64,000 bases of DNA from Lachnospiraceae bacterium (GTDB lineage Bacteria; Bacillota; Clostridia; Lachnospirales; Lachnospiraceae). Position numbers and translations under genes: made by a program. This document shows, piece by piece, positions 48,688 to 58,441 of this stretch. The notes under the pieces were generated by a model that had not been told where the DNA came from, ran no database searches, and was given only the letters and a program-made list of their open reading frames with translations. The DNA is taken from the NCBI GenBank assembly GCA_024405115.1, contig JAKSPD010000005.1:33933-97932 (forward strand). The letters run 5' to 3'. Positions within the stretch are counted from its first letter, which is position 1; each line of letters opens with the position of its first letter.

Positions 48688-51585
48688 ATGTTCGAAGAGA
48701 TTTACAGAAAAACTGAAGAAAAAGAATTACCGGAATGTGGTGGAAAAGGTGTCATATATGAGCACGTGAAAACAGGCGCAAAGGTTTTTACGCTCAAGAC
48801 TGACGATCAGAACAAGGTGTTTTTGATCGGTTTCCGCACTACACCGAAAGATTCAACGGGAGTTGCCCACATAATGGAACACTCCGTGCTTTGCGGTTCA
48901 GAGAAATTTCCATTGAAGGACCCATTCGTTGAACTGGCAAAGGGTTCGCTGAATACCTTCCTCAATGCCATGACATACCCGGATAAGACTGTATATCCGG
49001 TAGCCTCATGCAATGAAAAAGATTTCATGAACCTTATGGATGTTTACCTTGATGCCGTATTTCATCCGAACATCTACCATGAAAAAAAGATATTCCTTCA
49101 GGAAGGATGGCACTACGAGCCTGATTCAGAGGGCAGTTTAAAGATAAACGGTGTCGTCTATAACGAGATGAAGGGTGCTTTTTCAAACCCTGATTCCGTA
49201 CTGGAAAGGTATACGCTGAATGCCCTTTTCCCAGGTACCACATATGCATTTGAGTCCGGAGGAGACCCGGACAATATTCCGGATCTCACATATGAGGATT
49301 TCATAAGGTTCCATGAGACATATTACCATCCGTCAAATGCATACATTTATCTTTACGGTGACATGGACATGGAGGAAAAGCTCCTCTGGATAGATGAACA
49401 CTATATTTCCGCTTATGAGAAAAAAGAAATGGACACAAGGGTGCTTCCCGGGCCTGACCTTTCGGGTTTTTCATATGTCGAGAAGGCTTACGCCGTTTCG
49501 GACGGGGAAGAGACGGAAGGACGGACATATATTTCAGAAAATTATCTGATGCCTCAGGTAACAGATTCACTTACCGACCTCTCATGGGAGGTACTTGAGT
49601 TTGTCCTGCTGTCAGCTCCGGGTGCACCGCTTCGTGAGGAACTGATGAAGAAAGGCATCGGTGAGGAAATTTACGGCGGTTACTGTGCAGGTATAAGGCA
49701 GCCGTATTTTTCCGTGACTGCAAAAAATTCGGAAAAAGAAAAGCTTTCCGTCTTCCATGAGGCCATTAAGGAAGTGGTTGAAAAGCTCTGCAGGGATGGT
49801 ATCGATAACACTTCCCTTAACGCGGCACTTAATTATCTGGAATTCAAATACCGCGAGGAGGACTTCGGCCGTACTCCGGCAGGACTTTCCTATGGACTGA
49901 ACTCACTGGAAAGCTGGCTTTATGACCTGCCACCTTATGTATTCCTTACATATCAGGAGGAGTTCAAGGAGCTTAGAAAGCTTGTGGGTACAGGTTATTA
50001 TGAAAAGCTTCTTTCTGATGTCATCCTCAATAACAGTAAGGGAGCACAGGTAGTAATAGTACCCGAAAAGGGACTGACCGCCAGGAAGGAAGCTGAACTT
50101 AAGGAAAAACTTTCAGCATTTGAGGAGACACTTACCGAAGATGAGAAGGAGCTTATCAGAAAAGATGCTGAGGATCTTCTCATCTATCAGGATGAGGAAG
50201 ATTCAGAGGAGGCAATGAAGTGCCTTCCTGTACTTTCAATTGATGACATTGATAAAAAGGCGGAAAAGGTCAGCGCAGTATTAAGGGACGGTGTGGTCTG
50301 GAGCGACATCCACACCCACGGCATCGCTTATATGCACCTCCTTTATGACATAACGGGGTTTACCGATGAGGAAGTCCAGGTGCTTTCCTTCCTTCTTTCA
50401 CTTTTCGGGGAACTGGATACAAAGGAGCATACCTATAAGGAAATCTCTGACGAGATGCTTCTGAAGACCGGAGGCATAGATTTTGGTATCGGAACGTATC
50501 TCCTCAAAAAAGAAGCTGACGGCAGTTATCCCTCAATGCCGGCCGTCGTCTGTGAGATCAGGACGCTTAAGGAAAGCATTGGTGATGGAATCAGGATTGC
50601 ACTGGAGATGCTGAATGAGACATCATTTGATGATTCTGACCGCATTTTCGAAAAGCTCCTTGAGGCCAAGTCAAGGATGCAGGCCAAGCTTGAAGGTGCG
50701 TCCCATCTGACGGCAGTCACAAGGTGCCAGTCCTACACGGAGTGTACTGACCGTTTTTCAGATCTTACAAGTGGTATTGCTTATCATGACTTTCTTTCAG
50801 GCCTTGTAAAATCAGCAAGGGAAGACGGTATGGGCAGTCTTATTGAAAAACTAAGGGCGGTTTCAGCCAAGGTAAAGGCATCACCTTATGATGCTGCGAT
50901 TTCAGGAAATGATGAAATGCTTTCCGAGATGATAAAGTACCTTCCCGGCAACAGAAAGCCTGAAGGCTTCAAGTCCTCTTGCGAAGGTTTCAAGCCACTT
51001 TCCAGGCTCAATGAGGGTCTAAAGTCAGGTTCACAGGTTAACTATGTGGCACGCACCGGCAGATATGTTTCTGAAGGTGAGGAAACCTCTGGCGCAATGG
51101 ATGTCTTAAGGATGGTCCTTAATTATGATTACCTCTGGATGAACCTCAGGGTAAAGGGCGGTGCATACGGATGCATGTCCGGATTTGCAAGGACAGGAAA
51201 GGGTTACCTTGTTTCATACCGCGACCCCAACCTTTCAGAGACTGATGACATTTATGAGGCACTTCCGGATTATCTTTCAAACCTTGAACTTTCAGATGAT
51301 GACCTCCGTAAGTACATAATCGGGGCCATTGCAGGGGTTGACCAGCCGGTTACGGCATCGGTGAAAGCCGCAAGGGAGCTTGCAAGATACTATGCCGGAA
51401 TCACGGATGAGGAACTGCAGAAAAACCGTGACGAGGTGATCGGATGTACCAGGGAGACCCTGAGGGAATTTGCACGGAATATAAGGATGATGCTTTCTGA
51501 AGGCAATATATGTGTAGTTGGAAATTCAGAACAGATAACCGCATCAAAAGATAAATTTGGTTCACTAAGGGAGCTCATTAAATGA
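48688..51585 (+). CDS. Insulinase-family (M16C, PreP-like) zinc metallopeptidase
   Basis: 965 residues, the full length of the M16C presequence-protease/falcilysin-type enzymes that cut unfolded peptides inside a closed chamber. Inverted zinc motif HIMEH (H61, E64, H65) in GVAHIMEHSVLCGS and third ligand in YNEMKGAFS. Two halves (about 1-480 and 500-965) repeat the fold; the second contains RVKGGAYGCM, the substrate-binding half typical of the family. Cytoplasmic, no signal. Overlaps era by 4 bases. Confidence 0.9.
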   Translation: MFEEIYRKTEEKELPECGGKGVIYEHVKTGAKVFTLKTDDQNKVFLIGFRTTPKDSTGVAHIMEHSVLCGSEKFPLKDPFVELAKGSLNTFLNAMTYPDKTVYPVASCNEKDFMNLMDVYLDAVFHPNIYHEKKIFLQEGWHYEPDSEGSLKINGVVYNEMKGAFSNPDSVLERYTLNALFPGTTYAFESGGDPDNIPDLTYEDFIRFHETYYHPSNAYIYLYGDMDMEEKLLWIDEHYISAYEKKEMDTRVLPGPDLSGFSYVEKAYAVSDGEETEGRTYISENYLMPQVTDSLTDLSWEVLEFVLLSAPGAPLREELMKKGIGEEIYGGYCAGIRQPYFSVTAKNSEKEKLSVFHEAIKEVVEKLCRDGIDNTSLNAALNYLEFKYREEDFGRTPAGLSYGLNSLESWLYDLPPYVFLTYQEEFKELRKLVGTGYYEKLLSDVILNNSKGAQVVIVPEKGLTARKEAELKEKLSAFEETLTEDEKELIRKDAEDLLIYQDEEDSEEAMKCLPVLSIDDIDKKAEKVSAVLRDGVVWSDIHTHGIAYMHLLYDITGFTDEEVQVLSFLLSLFGELDTKEHTYKEISDEMLLKTGGIDFGIGTYLLKKEADGSYPSMPAVVCEIRTLKESIGDGIRIALEMLNETSFDDSDRIFEKLLEAKSRMQAKLEGASHLTAVTRCQSYTECTDRFSDLTSGIAYHDFLSGLVKSAREDGMGSLIEKLRAVSAKVKASPYDAAISGNDEMLSEMIKYLPGNRKPEGFKSSCEGFKPLSRLNEGLKSGSQVNYVARTGRYVSEGEETSGAMDVLRMVLNYDYLWMNLRVKGGAYGCMSGFARTGKGYLVSYRDPNLSETDDIYEALPDYLSNLELSDDDLRKYIIGAIAGVDQPVTASVKAARELARYYAGITDEELQKNRDEVIGCTRETLREFARNIRMMLSEGNICVVGNSEQITASKDKFGSLRELIK

Positions 51586-52487
51586 AATCAGGATATGTAA
51601 GCCTAATCGGAAGACCGAACGTGGGAAAATCCACTTTGATGAATGCACTTATCGGGCAGAAGATTGCCATCACCAGCGACAGGCCGCAGACGACGAGAAA
51701 GAAAATCGAGACTGTTTATACAGAAGACCGCGGTCAGATCATTTTTGTGGACACACCCGGTATACATAAACCCAAAAACAAGCTGGGCGAGTACATGGAT
51801 AAGATAGCGGAAAAGACCTTCGCTGATGTTGATGTAATATGCTGGCTTGTTGAACCGGTTACTTTTGTCGGAGCAGGTGAGGAGAGGATAGCAGCCCTTC
51901 TCAAAAGCGTGAACCATTTAAGACGTCCCGTCATCCTTGTAGTCAATAAGACTGACACTTTAAAGAACAAGGAAATGATCACCGAAGTCATTAAGACATA
52001 CAAAGAACAGGCGGAATTCAATGACATCGTGTGTGTTTCCTCGACAGAGGGTACTAACCTTGACGAGCTTCTGGACGTAATATTCAAATATCTTCCGGAA
52101 GGTCCGCTCTATTATGATGAGGACACCGTCACCACCATTCCCATGAGGAGCATAGCGGAGGAACTTATACGTGAACAGACGCTCCGTTACATAAAAGAGG
52201 AGATTCCGCACGGAATAGCCGTAATGGTGAACCGGTTCGAGGAAAGAAACAACGGGCTTTTTGATGTTGAGGCTGACATAATATGCGAAAAAGATTCCCA
52301 TAAGGGAATTATTATCGGCAAGGGCGGCGCTATGATCAAGAAGATAGGAATTGCCGCAAGGGCGGAAATCGAGGACCAGCTCGAGGCACAGGTCAACCTG
52401 AAGCTTTTTGTAAAAGTAAGGAAGAACTGGCGTGACAACGAGAACCTCATAAAGAACTACTGTTACGAAGATACAAACTTAATGTAA
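51582..52487 (+). CDS. era: GTPase Era
   Basis: Ribosome-assembly GTPase binding the 3' end of 16S rRNA. 301 residues. G1 GRPNVGKST (10-18), G2 TTRKKI, G3 DTPGIH, G4 NKTD, and a C-terminal KH domain (HKGIIIGKGGAMIKKIG). Coupled to the M16 gene by ATGA; the Suv3-like helicase starts 7 bases after its stop. Confidence 0.96.
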   Translation: MKSGYVSLIGRPNVGKSTLMNALIGQKIAITSDRPQTTRKKIETVYTEDRGQIIFVDTPGIHKPKNKLGEYMDKIAEKTFADVDVICWLVEPVTFVGAGEERIAALLKSVNHLRRPVILVVNKTDTLKNKEMITEVIKTYKEQAEFNDIVCVSSTEGTNLDELLDVIFKYLPEGPLYYDEDTVTTIPMRSIAEELIREQTLRYIKEEIPHGIAVMVNRFEERNNGLFDVEADIICEKDSHKGIIIGKGGAMIKKIGIAARAEIEDQLEAQVNLKLFVKVRKNWRDNENLIKNYCYEDTNLM

Positions 52488-52494
52488 GAAAGAT

Positions 52495-54225
52495 TTGAGC
52501 AAGGAAAAATTTTACACAATTGAAGATATAAAAGAACAGTACGGGCTTTCTGAAGAGCTTGTGAGAAGGTACTTCAGAAAGCCCCGACCGCGTCTTATCA
52601 ATGTGAACGGAAGGCCTGTTGAAAAGCCCACATGGAACAGGGCACAGATAGTAAAAGGCCTTTCAAACCCTGAACTTCAGAGGGCGAAGGTCAGGGAGGA
52701 CAAGGATAGAAAACGTGCGGAAAAGGCGCAGGTATACAGGGATTATCTTAATCAGTTTGACCTTGAAAATCTCCGTTCATACGCGGAAACTCTGAACCGC
52801 CGTTTTATTCTGCATATAGGGCCGACAAACAGCGGCAAGACCTATGATTCCATTCAGGCACTTATGAGGGCTGAGTCGGGACTTTATTTAGGCCCCTTAA
52901 GGCTTCTGGCCCTTGAAATGTTTGACTCTCTTAACTGGCAGAACTGTCCCACAAACCTTTTGACAGGCGAGGAATCCATCAGGATATACGGGGCCGAACA
53001 TACCGCGTCCACGATAGAACTATGTGACTATTCGCGCAGATATGACGTGGCTGTCATCGATGAGGCCCAGATGATCACTGATGATTTCCGTGGTGATAAG
53101 TGGGCTAAGGCAATTTACTGTGTCAACGCCTATGAGGTCCATGTATGTCTGGCCCCTGAGGCGGAATACCTGATCTGTGACATACTTGACAGCTTTGATG
53201 CAGAATATGAGATAGTGCGCCATGAGAGACTGGCACCCCTTAAATTCAGGGGTATTTTCAGGAATTTAAAGGAAACGCAGCCGGGAGATGCACTCATAGT
53301 CTTTTCAAGAAAAGCCGTGCTGGCCGTGGCCGCAGAGCTTGAACAGCTTGGAATAATGGCAAGTGTAATATATGGGGCACTTCCGCCCGCCTCAAGAAGG
53401 GAAGAGGTGCGGCGCTTTGCGTCGGGAGAGACAACGGTAGTGGTTGCGACTGATGCCATAGGCATGGGAATTTCCCTCCCCATAAAACGGGTCATTTTCT
53501 GCGAGACCACAAAGTTTGACGGTATCGGCATGCGCCGCTTAAAGAGCGGTGAGATAAAACAGATAGCAGGACGTGCAGGCCGATTTGGAATATATGATCT
53601 GGGTGAGGTACTCACCATGGAAAATGAGGACCTTATTAAAAATGCCCTTGATGTTCCCGAGGAACAGGTAAGACGCCTTACGCTCCCGTTCCCCTCTGAA
53701 GCCGTTGATAACTGCGGCCTTCCTCTTGATGAACTCATGCTTGAGTGGAACTGTCTTCCAAAGGAAGAACTCTATGACCGCGCTAACATGTCGGATTCAA
53801 TAGTACTGTATAAACACCTTAAGGCAATAGCAAATAAGCTTGACAGAAGACTTCTGTATATGCTCATCACATGTCCCGTGGACATAAAGGACGAGAGGCT
53901 TATTACATACTGGAGGGAGTGCTGTTACTCGATTTTCAGAAACCGCCATCTTCCGGAACCTTTTGCCGGTACAGATACACTGGAAGAGTGCGAGCTGAGA
54001 TATAAGGAGCTTGACGTAAGACACCAGCTTTTGAGACGTACCGGTGTTGAGGAAGACAGAATGGCTGAAAAGCAGTATCTGTGTGAGAAGATAAATGCCT
54101 TTCTGGAAAAGGACAAGGACAAATACCTGAAGCGCTGTTCAAGATGCGGAAAGATGTTGCCTTCAACATCGTCTTTCGGGATATGCGACAGGTGCTACAG
54201 ACGCCAGACAGAAGGGTGGTATTAG
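52495..54225 (+). CDS. Suv3-like DExH RNA helicase with C-terminal zinc ribbon
   Basis: 576 residues. Walker A GPTNSGKT (109-116), Walker B in AVIDEAQMI, motifs IVFSRKAVLAVA, ATDAIGMGISLPIKRVIF and QIAGRAGRFG follow the mitochondrial Suv3 (SUPV3L1) helicase closely, including the 'TNSGKT' P-loop used by that group. An N-terminal region (about 1-100) with a possible DNA- or RNA-binding helix-turn-helix (TIEDIKEQYGLSEELVRRYF) and a C-terminal CSRCGKMLPSTSSFGICDRC zinc ribbon (about 548-568) are extra. In mitochondria Suv3 feeds RNA to PNPase; a similar role with a bacterial exonuclease is plausible. TTG start with weak ribosome site. Confidence 0.82.
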   Translation: MSKEKFYTIEDIKEQYGLSEELVRRYFRKPRPRLINVNGRPVEKPTWNRAQIVKGLSNPELQRAKVREDKDRKRAEKAQVYRDYLNQFDLENLRSYAETLNRRFILHIGPTNSGKTYDSIQALMRAESGLYLGPLRLLALEMFDSLNWQNCPTNLLTGEESIRIYGAEHTASTIELCDYSRRYDVAVIDEAQMITDDFRGDKWAKAIYCVNAYEVHVCLAPEAEYLICDILDSFDAEYEIVRHERLAPLKFRGIFRNLKETQPGDALIVFSRKAVLAVAAELEQLGIMASVIYGALPPASRREEVRRFASGETTVVVATDAIGMGISLPIKRVIFCETTKFDGIGMRRLKSGEIKQIAGRAGRFGIYDLGEVLTMENEDLIKNALDVPEEQVRRLTLPFPSEAVDNCGLPLDELMLEWNCLPKEELYDRANMSDSIVLYKHLKAIANKLDRRLLYMLITCPVDIKDERLITYWRECCYSIFRNRHLPEPFAGTDTLEECELRYKELDVRHQLLRRTGVEEDRMAEKQYLCEKINAFLEKDKDKYLKRCSRCGKMLPSTSSFGICDRCYRRQTEGWY

Positions 54226-54257
54226 ATTAAACCTGATAGAAGTGGAGTAAAACAGGA

Positions 54258-54740
54258 ATGGAAATATTAAAAAGAATGACTGTTGTTTTTCTGGTTATTG
54301 CTTTAAGCATCTGCCTGACTTCGTGCGGAGAAAGTTCCGTAAGCCGGAAAAACCCGGACGGGACTTTAACAAGGATAAAGTACAAAAGTGCTGTACCGCT
54401 GCAGAGGGCACCTTACTTTGAACTTTCAGATTCCACAGTAAAGATGTCCTTTAACGGAACTATCTGGTATGAGGCGTCAATAATCAATGCAGCGGTAAAA
54501 GACTGGGCAGCTGAAGGTGAGTTCATCTGCGAAAGCAGCAATATTAAAGTCTATAAGGCAAATCAGCATGCAAAGTATGATTATGCCTATGTGCTTACAC
54601 TCACCGGAACGAGTGATTCGTACATCCTTTTCTATTCAAATGATTCTCCGGATCAGGGATCATACGGAAATGATTTTGATGTATCGATAAGATATTTTGT
54701 AGACAACACGGAAACTGTGCCTGACCTTGATTTCAGGTGA
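54258..54740 (+). CDS. Small lipoprotein of unknown function
   Basis: 160 residues. Signal peptide and lipobox LTSC (C24), then a short beta-rich domain (about 60-150: FELSDSTVKMSFNGTIWYEASII). No recognised family. Ribosome site GGAGTAAAACAGG is distant. The adjacent second lipoprotein begins 14 bases after the stop. Confidence 0.65.
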   Translation: MEILKRMTVVFLVIALSICLTSCGESSVSRKNPDGTLTRIKYKSAVPLQRAPYFELSDSTVKMSFNGTIWYEASIINAAVKDWAAEGEFICESSNIKVYKANQHAKYDYAYVLTLTGTSDSYILFYSNDSPDQGSYGNDFDVSIRYFVDNTETVPDLDFR

Positions 54741-54754
54741 AAAAGGAGAATTTA

Positions 54755-55915
54755 ATGAAAATGAAACTGTTTGCCATTATTGCGCTTATCATATGCGCGG
54801 TATTTGTACTTTCAGGATGCATTCCGGATAAGTATGACAGCAAAAAGAGAGCCGAAATCGAGGCAAAGGGAAAGCCGATTCTTGAAGAATATGTAAAGTC
54901 ACTTCCTGCAGCAGGTGAAATCATTGACTGTAAAATGATCACGGGAGCTGAGGTTGGAGGAAACCCTTATGGTGGCTTTTTCCTCACTAACGTAGTAAGC
55001 TGCCGGTTCAAGGTTGGTGAAAAGAGGAAAACAGCCATGGTCAATCTTGAGACAGGCGAAATCTGGACGGATTATTACATGTATGATGTGAATGAGGCAG
55101 TGAAAAAACAGCTCGAACCTTATGTAAGGAAAGCCGGCTATAGCTGCGACTTTACAGTAAACGGGGCGCGGATTTACGGAAACATCATTTCCCATGACAT
55201 GGAGACGACCCATAACAGTGGGAAAAATGTTGACACCGTAGTGACCTTTCAGGACATGACACGCTCTGACATCGTTGAACCCGATAAGGACAAATGGGCA
55301 GAGAAGGTCCTTACTGAAGCAGAACTTACAGGCTTTAGCATTTCATTCAAATCCGTCGGCGGCAATCTTCCCGATGTGAGCTTTCTTTATGATTATTTAA
55401 AGGATAGCGGGAACTATCTTAAGGGGGAGGATTACTGGGATCAGGGACTGTCAAATTACAGATTATCTTATAACGTGGAGAATGATCCGTCTGTCATCTA
55501 CTGGACAGTAAACCTTGAGATGGATAAATCACCGGATAAAATGACTTTTAATGTCATAAGGGGCAACAGGGAAAAGATTGATGACATGACCTTCCAGTAT
55601 GTAGGTGCCGCACTTTCAGGTGATTATAAAGAGGACTGGGGTAGTCCGTTATATGAATTTGAATGTCCCGTCAAAGTGGGTGAGGGTATCATGAATTATT
55701 ATGGTACTGAGGCAGGAAACGTATCAGTTTTCTTTGATGAGGAACCAAAGTATAAGGAATTCAAGAGAATAACCTATACAAACGGAAAGCCTGATGAGCC
55801 TGAGAACCTTTCAGTGAAGAGACTTGATGACGGAAGATATTCCCTTTACGACGGAAAAAAGATAAATGAAGACGGTTATGTATTCTCATATGAGCAGGAT
55901 ATAAAATTTGAGTAA
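54755..55915 (+). CDS. Lipoprotein of unknown function (386 aa)
   Basis: Starts at the ATG behind AAAAGGAG; an in-frame ATG-less extension upstream overlaps the previous stop. Signal peptide with lipobox LSGC (about C22), a mixed alpha/beta exported domain with repeated Asp/Lys/Tyr-rich stretches (YVKSLPAAGEIIDCKMI ..., PDKMTFNVIRGNREK). No motif recognised. Probably co-transcribed with the smaller lipoprotein upstream. Surface-exposed on the outer face of the membrane. Confidence 0.65.
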   Translation: MKMKLFAIIALIICAVFVLSGCIPDKYDSKKRAEIEAKGKPILEEYVKSLPAAGEIIDCKMITGAEVGGNPYGGFFLTNVVSCRFKVGEKRKTAMVNLETGEIWTDYYMYDVNEAVKKQLEPYVRKAGYSCDFTVNGARIYGNIISHDMETTHNSGKNVDTVVTFQDMTRSDIVEPDKDKWAEKVLTEAELTGFSISFKSVGGNLPDVSFLYDYLKDSGNYLKGEDYWDQGLSNYRLSYNVENDPSVIYWTVNLEMDKSPDKMTFNVIRGNREKIDDMTFQYVGAALSGDYKEDWGSPLYEFECPVKVGEGIMNYYGTEAGNVSVFFDEEPKYKEFKRITYTNGKPDEPENLSVKRLDDGRYSLYDGKKINEDGYVFSYEQDIKFE

Positions 55916-55936
55916 TTTTGGGAGTGTAGTTTATTT

Positions 55937-56761
55937 ATGAAGATTGCAGTAACTTATGAAAATGGTAATGTATTCCGGCATTTCGGACATTCTGAGGCTT
56001 TTAAGGTCTATGAGGTTGAAGATGGAAAGATAATGTCTGCAAAGGTCATTGACTCTGATGGTGCAGGACACGAGGCACTTGCAGGAGTCCTTGCTGATCA
56101 GGGAATCGATGTCCTCATCTGCGGAGGCATCGGCGCAGGCGCGGTTGAGGCTCTTACAGAGGAGGGAATTGAGGTTTGCTCAGGTGCTGACGGAAATGCC
56201 GATGATGCAGTAGAGGCATTTCTTGCCGGAGAACTTGAAAGTAATGGAGTTAACTGTGATCACCATGAGGAAGAAGAAGGCTGCGGCGGACACTGTGAAG
56301 GATGCCATGGCGGTTGTCATACCCCCTTATTTGAGGGAAAGAACGTTGGTAAGAACTGTAAGGTTCATTATACCGGAACCTATAATGACGGGACAAAGTT
56401 TGATTCATCCTACGACCGCGGGGAAACCCTTGATTTCGTATGCGGCATGGGAATGATGATTCCGGGCTTTGACAGGGCTGTTGCAGAGATGGAAGTGGGA
56501 CAGGAAATAGACATTCATCTAATGCCTGAAGAAGCATACGGTCCGGCTGACCAGAGCGCCATTTTTGAAATCTCCATAAAAGATCTTCCCGGTTCTGAGG
56601 ACCTTAATGTAGGGGAGAAGGTATACCTTGCAAGCTCAATGGGTCAGCCCTTCCCCGTTACTGTTACCGCAAAGGATGACGAAAATATTACCCTTGATGC
56701 CAATCATGAAATGGCCGGAAAAGAGCTTAATTTCCATATCCTTTTAGTGGCAGCAGAATGA
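55937..56761 (+). CDS. NifX-type and FKBP-type (SlyD-like) fusion protein
   Basis: 274 residues. The first about 105 residues are a NifX/NifB-type Fe-Mo-cluster-binding domain (MKIAVTYENG.VFRHFGHSE, GIDVLICGGIGAGA). Residues 107-128 are a Cys/His-rich bridge (four Cys, six His in CDHHEEEEGCGGHCEGCHGG plus CH). The rest is an FKBP peptidyl-prolyl isomerase (CKVHYTGTYNDGTKFDSSYDRGE, PGFDRAVAEMEVGQEI, PEEAYG), with an insertion-containing flap as in SlyD. Metal handling or cofactor folding is a natural guess. No nif genes are seen in the window. Confidence 0.82.
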   Translation: MKIAVTYENGNVFRHFGHSEAFKVYEVEDGKIMSAKVIDSDGAGHEALAGVLADQGIDVLICGGIGAGAVEALTEEGIEVCSGADGNADDAVEAFLAGELESNGVNCDHHEEEEGCGGHCEGCHGGCHTPLFEGKNVGKNCKVHYTGTYNDGTKFDSSYDRGETLDFVCGMGMMIPGFDRAVAEMEVGQEIDIHLMPEEAYGPADQSAIFEISIKDLPGSEDLNVGEKVYLASSMGQPFPVTVTAKDDENITLDANHEMAGKELNFHILLVAAE

Positions 56762-56781
56762 TTTGAGCCGGAGGTCTTTTC

Positions 56782-58428
56782 ATGAAAAAGTTCACTTGTT
56801 CCTGCCTTGTTGCCGGAAGCGGGATAGCAGGCTTAAGAGCGGCTAAGGATCTTGCGGTTAAAGGTGTTGATACCATACTTATCACTGACGGGGTCCTGTG
56901 CGGAGGTGCCAGCTTTTATCCGCTTACCGGTGGGCTTGGATCACAGATGTATGACAGCGAAGAGGATAAGGAAGTTTTCTTTAATGAAGTGATTGAAACC
57001 GGTGCCACCATGGCGGACCCTGACCTTACAAGGCTCTTGATAGAAGAAACACCAAAAGGAGCAGGCGATCTTCCTGAAATAGGGCTTCATCCGAGAAAAC
57101 AGTATTCTGACCGCCCTGCATGTTTTGCAAAGAGGGAGAGAAAACTTCTTTCATGGGGTGACTGGGACAAATGCAGGGAAGAGACCAGGGAGATTTTTTC
57201 AAAAGAAGAAACATTGCGGATCATGGAGCACTGTGATTTTGTGAGGATCATTGTGAGAGACGGTGCCGTGGCAGGAGCCGTTATATGTGATGAAGATGAT
57301 GAACTTGCATATATTGAGACTCCTGCAGTAATCCTATGTCTTGGAGGTTTCTGCGGACTTTATAAGCACTCACTTAATACAAATGAGACTACCGGAACCG
57401 GGCATTCAATCGCACTTGATGCCGGGGCAAGCCTTGTGAACATGGAGTTCATGCAGTTCATTCCGGGATTTACAAAACCTGTATATAAGCTCCTTTTCTC
57501 AGAAACCACACTTCGCAGGGCGTGTTCTGTTAAGGATGCTGACGGAAATGATGCGCTTAATGAGATACTCCCTCCAGATGTTTCTTTCAGGAAGTGCCTT
57601 GATGACCGTGCTATGCACGGGCCGTTTACCACGGAAGATAAGTCATTCTGGTTTGATGCCGCCATCATGAGGGACGCCGGGGAAAAGAGACGTGAGTGTG
57701 GCTTTGAGATAACCTTTGAAAAGGAAATAGCAGATGATTCTAACGGATTTATCCGTATGGCCAGGGAAATGTATGCAAAGTACGGAATAGATCTTTCAAA
57801 GGATAAAATCTGGCTTGCCCCGTTTGCACACTGTTCAAACGGTGGCGTAAAGATAGATGGCAACGGCTTTACGGGTGTCCCGGGACTTTATGCCGCAGGA
57901 GAACAGGCAGGAGGAGTCCACGGAGCTGACAGGCACGGTGGAATGGCTACATCGGCTGCCTTCGTGTTCGGGCGCAGGGCGGCTAAAGCGGCTTCAGAGT
58001 ATGTTTCTGATAAAAAGCCTGCCTGTGTGAATGAGGAAGAAATAGTTAACGACCTGAAAAAATGGCTTTCAGATGGAGTATCGGAATCTGAACTTTCTCC
58101 TGAATACGTGATGGAACGTATAGGAACACTCCTCTGGTACGAAGGCAACTGTATCAGGACAGGCGAGAACCTTAAGGCTGCACTTTCCGAAATAAAGGGA
58201 ATGAAGGAGGGCTTCCAGGTTAATATTGAAAGTGATGACCTTAAGAAAGAACTGCGTGCCTTCCATGCAATAAGGACTGCGGAAGCACTTATTGAAGCGA
58301 TGCTTATGAGGAAAGAAAGCCGTGGACCTCATTTCAGGGAAGATTATCCCGTACGGAACCGGGAATACGATTATAAGAGAGTTTACATTTCTGAAAATGA
58401 CGGTTCTTTAAAGCTTGACTTAAGATGA
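56782..58428 (+). CDS. FAD-binding flavoprotein of the fumarate reductase/aspartate oxidase type
   Basis: 548 residues behind GGAGG. FAD motif AGSGIAGLRAAKDLAVKGVDTIL (10-32), the second FAD/ribityl segment TGTGHSIALDAGA, and the FAD-cap block PGLYAAGEQAGGVHGADRHGGMATSAAFVFGRRAA near 375-410. The C-terminal thumb resembles NadB/FrdA. No signal, heme or flavin-attachment site (the SGAT threonine motif) is seen, so it is a soluble dehydrogenase or oxidase. Clustered with a nitrilase-type amidase and a TRAP transporter; the substrate is unknown. Confidence 0.85.
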   Translation: MKKFTCSCLVAGSGIAGLRAAKDLAVKGVDTILITDGVLCGGASFYPLTGGLGSQMYDSEEDKEVFFNEVIETGATMADPDLTRLLIEETPKGAGDLPEIGLHPRKQYSDRPACFAKRERKLLSWGDWDKCREETREIFSKEETLRIMEHCDFVRIIVRDGAVAGAVICDEDDELAYIETPAVILCLGGFCGLYKHSLNTNETTGTGHSIALDAGASLVNMEFMQFIPGFTKPVYKLLFSETTLRRACSVKDADGNDALNEILPPDVSFRKCLDDRAMHGPFTTEDKSFWFDAAIMRDAGEKRRECGFEITFEKEIADDSNGFIRMAREMYAKYGIDLSKDKIWLAPFAHCSNGGVKIDGNGFTGVPGLYAAGEQAGGVHGADRHGGMATSAAFVFGRRAAKAASEYVSDKKPACVNEEEIVNDLKKWLSDGVSESELSPEYVMERIGTLLWYEGNCIRTGENLKAALSEIKGMKEGFQVNIESDDLKKELRAFHAIRTAEALIEAMLMRKESRGPHFREDYPVRNREYDYKRVYISENDGSLKLDLR

Positions 58429-58441
58429 TAAGGGAAACAGG

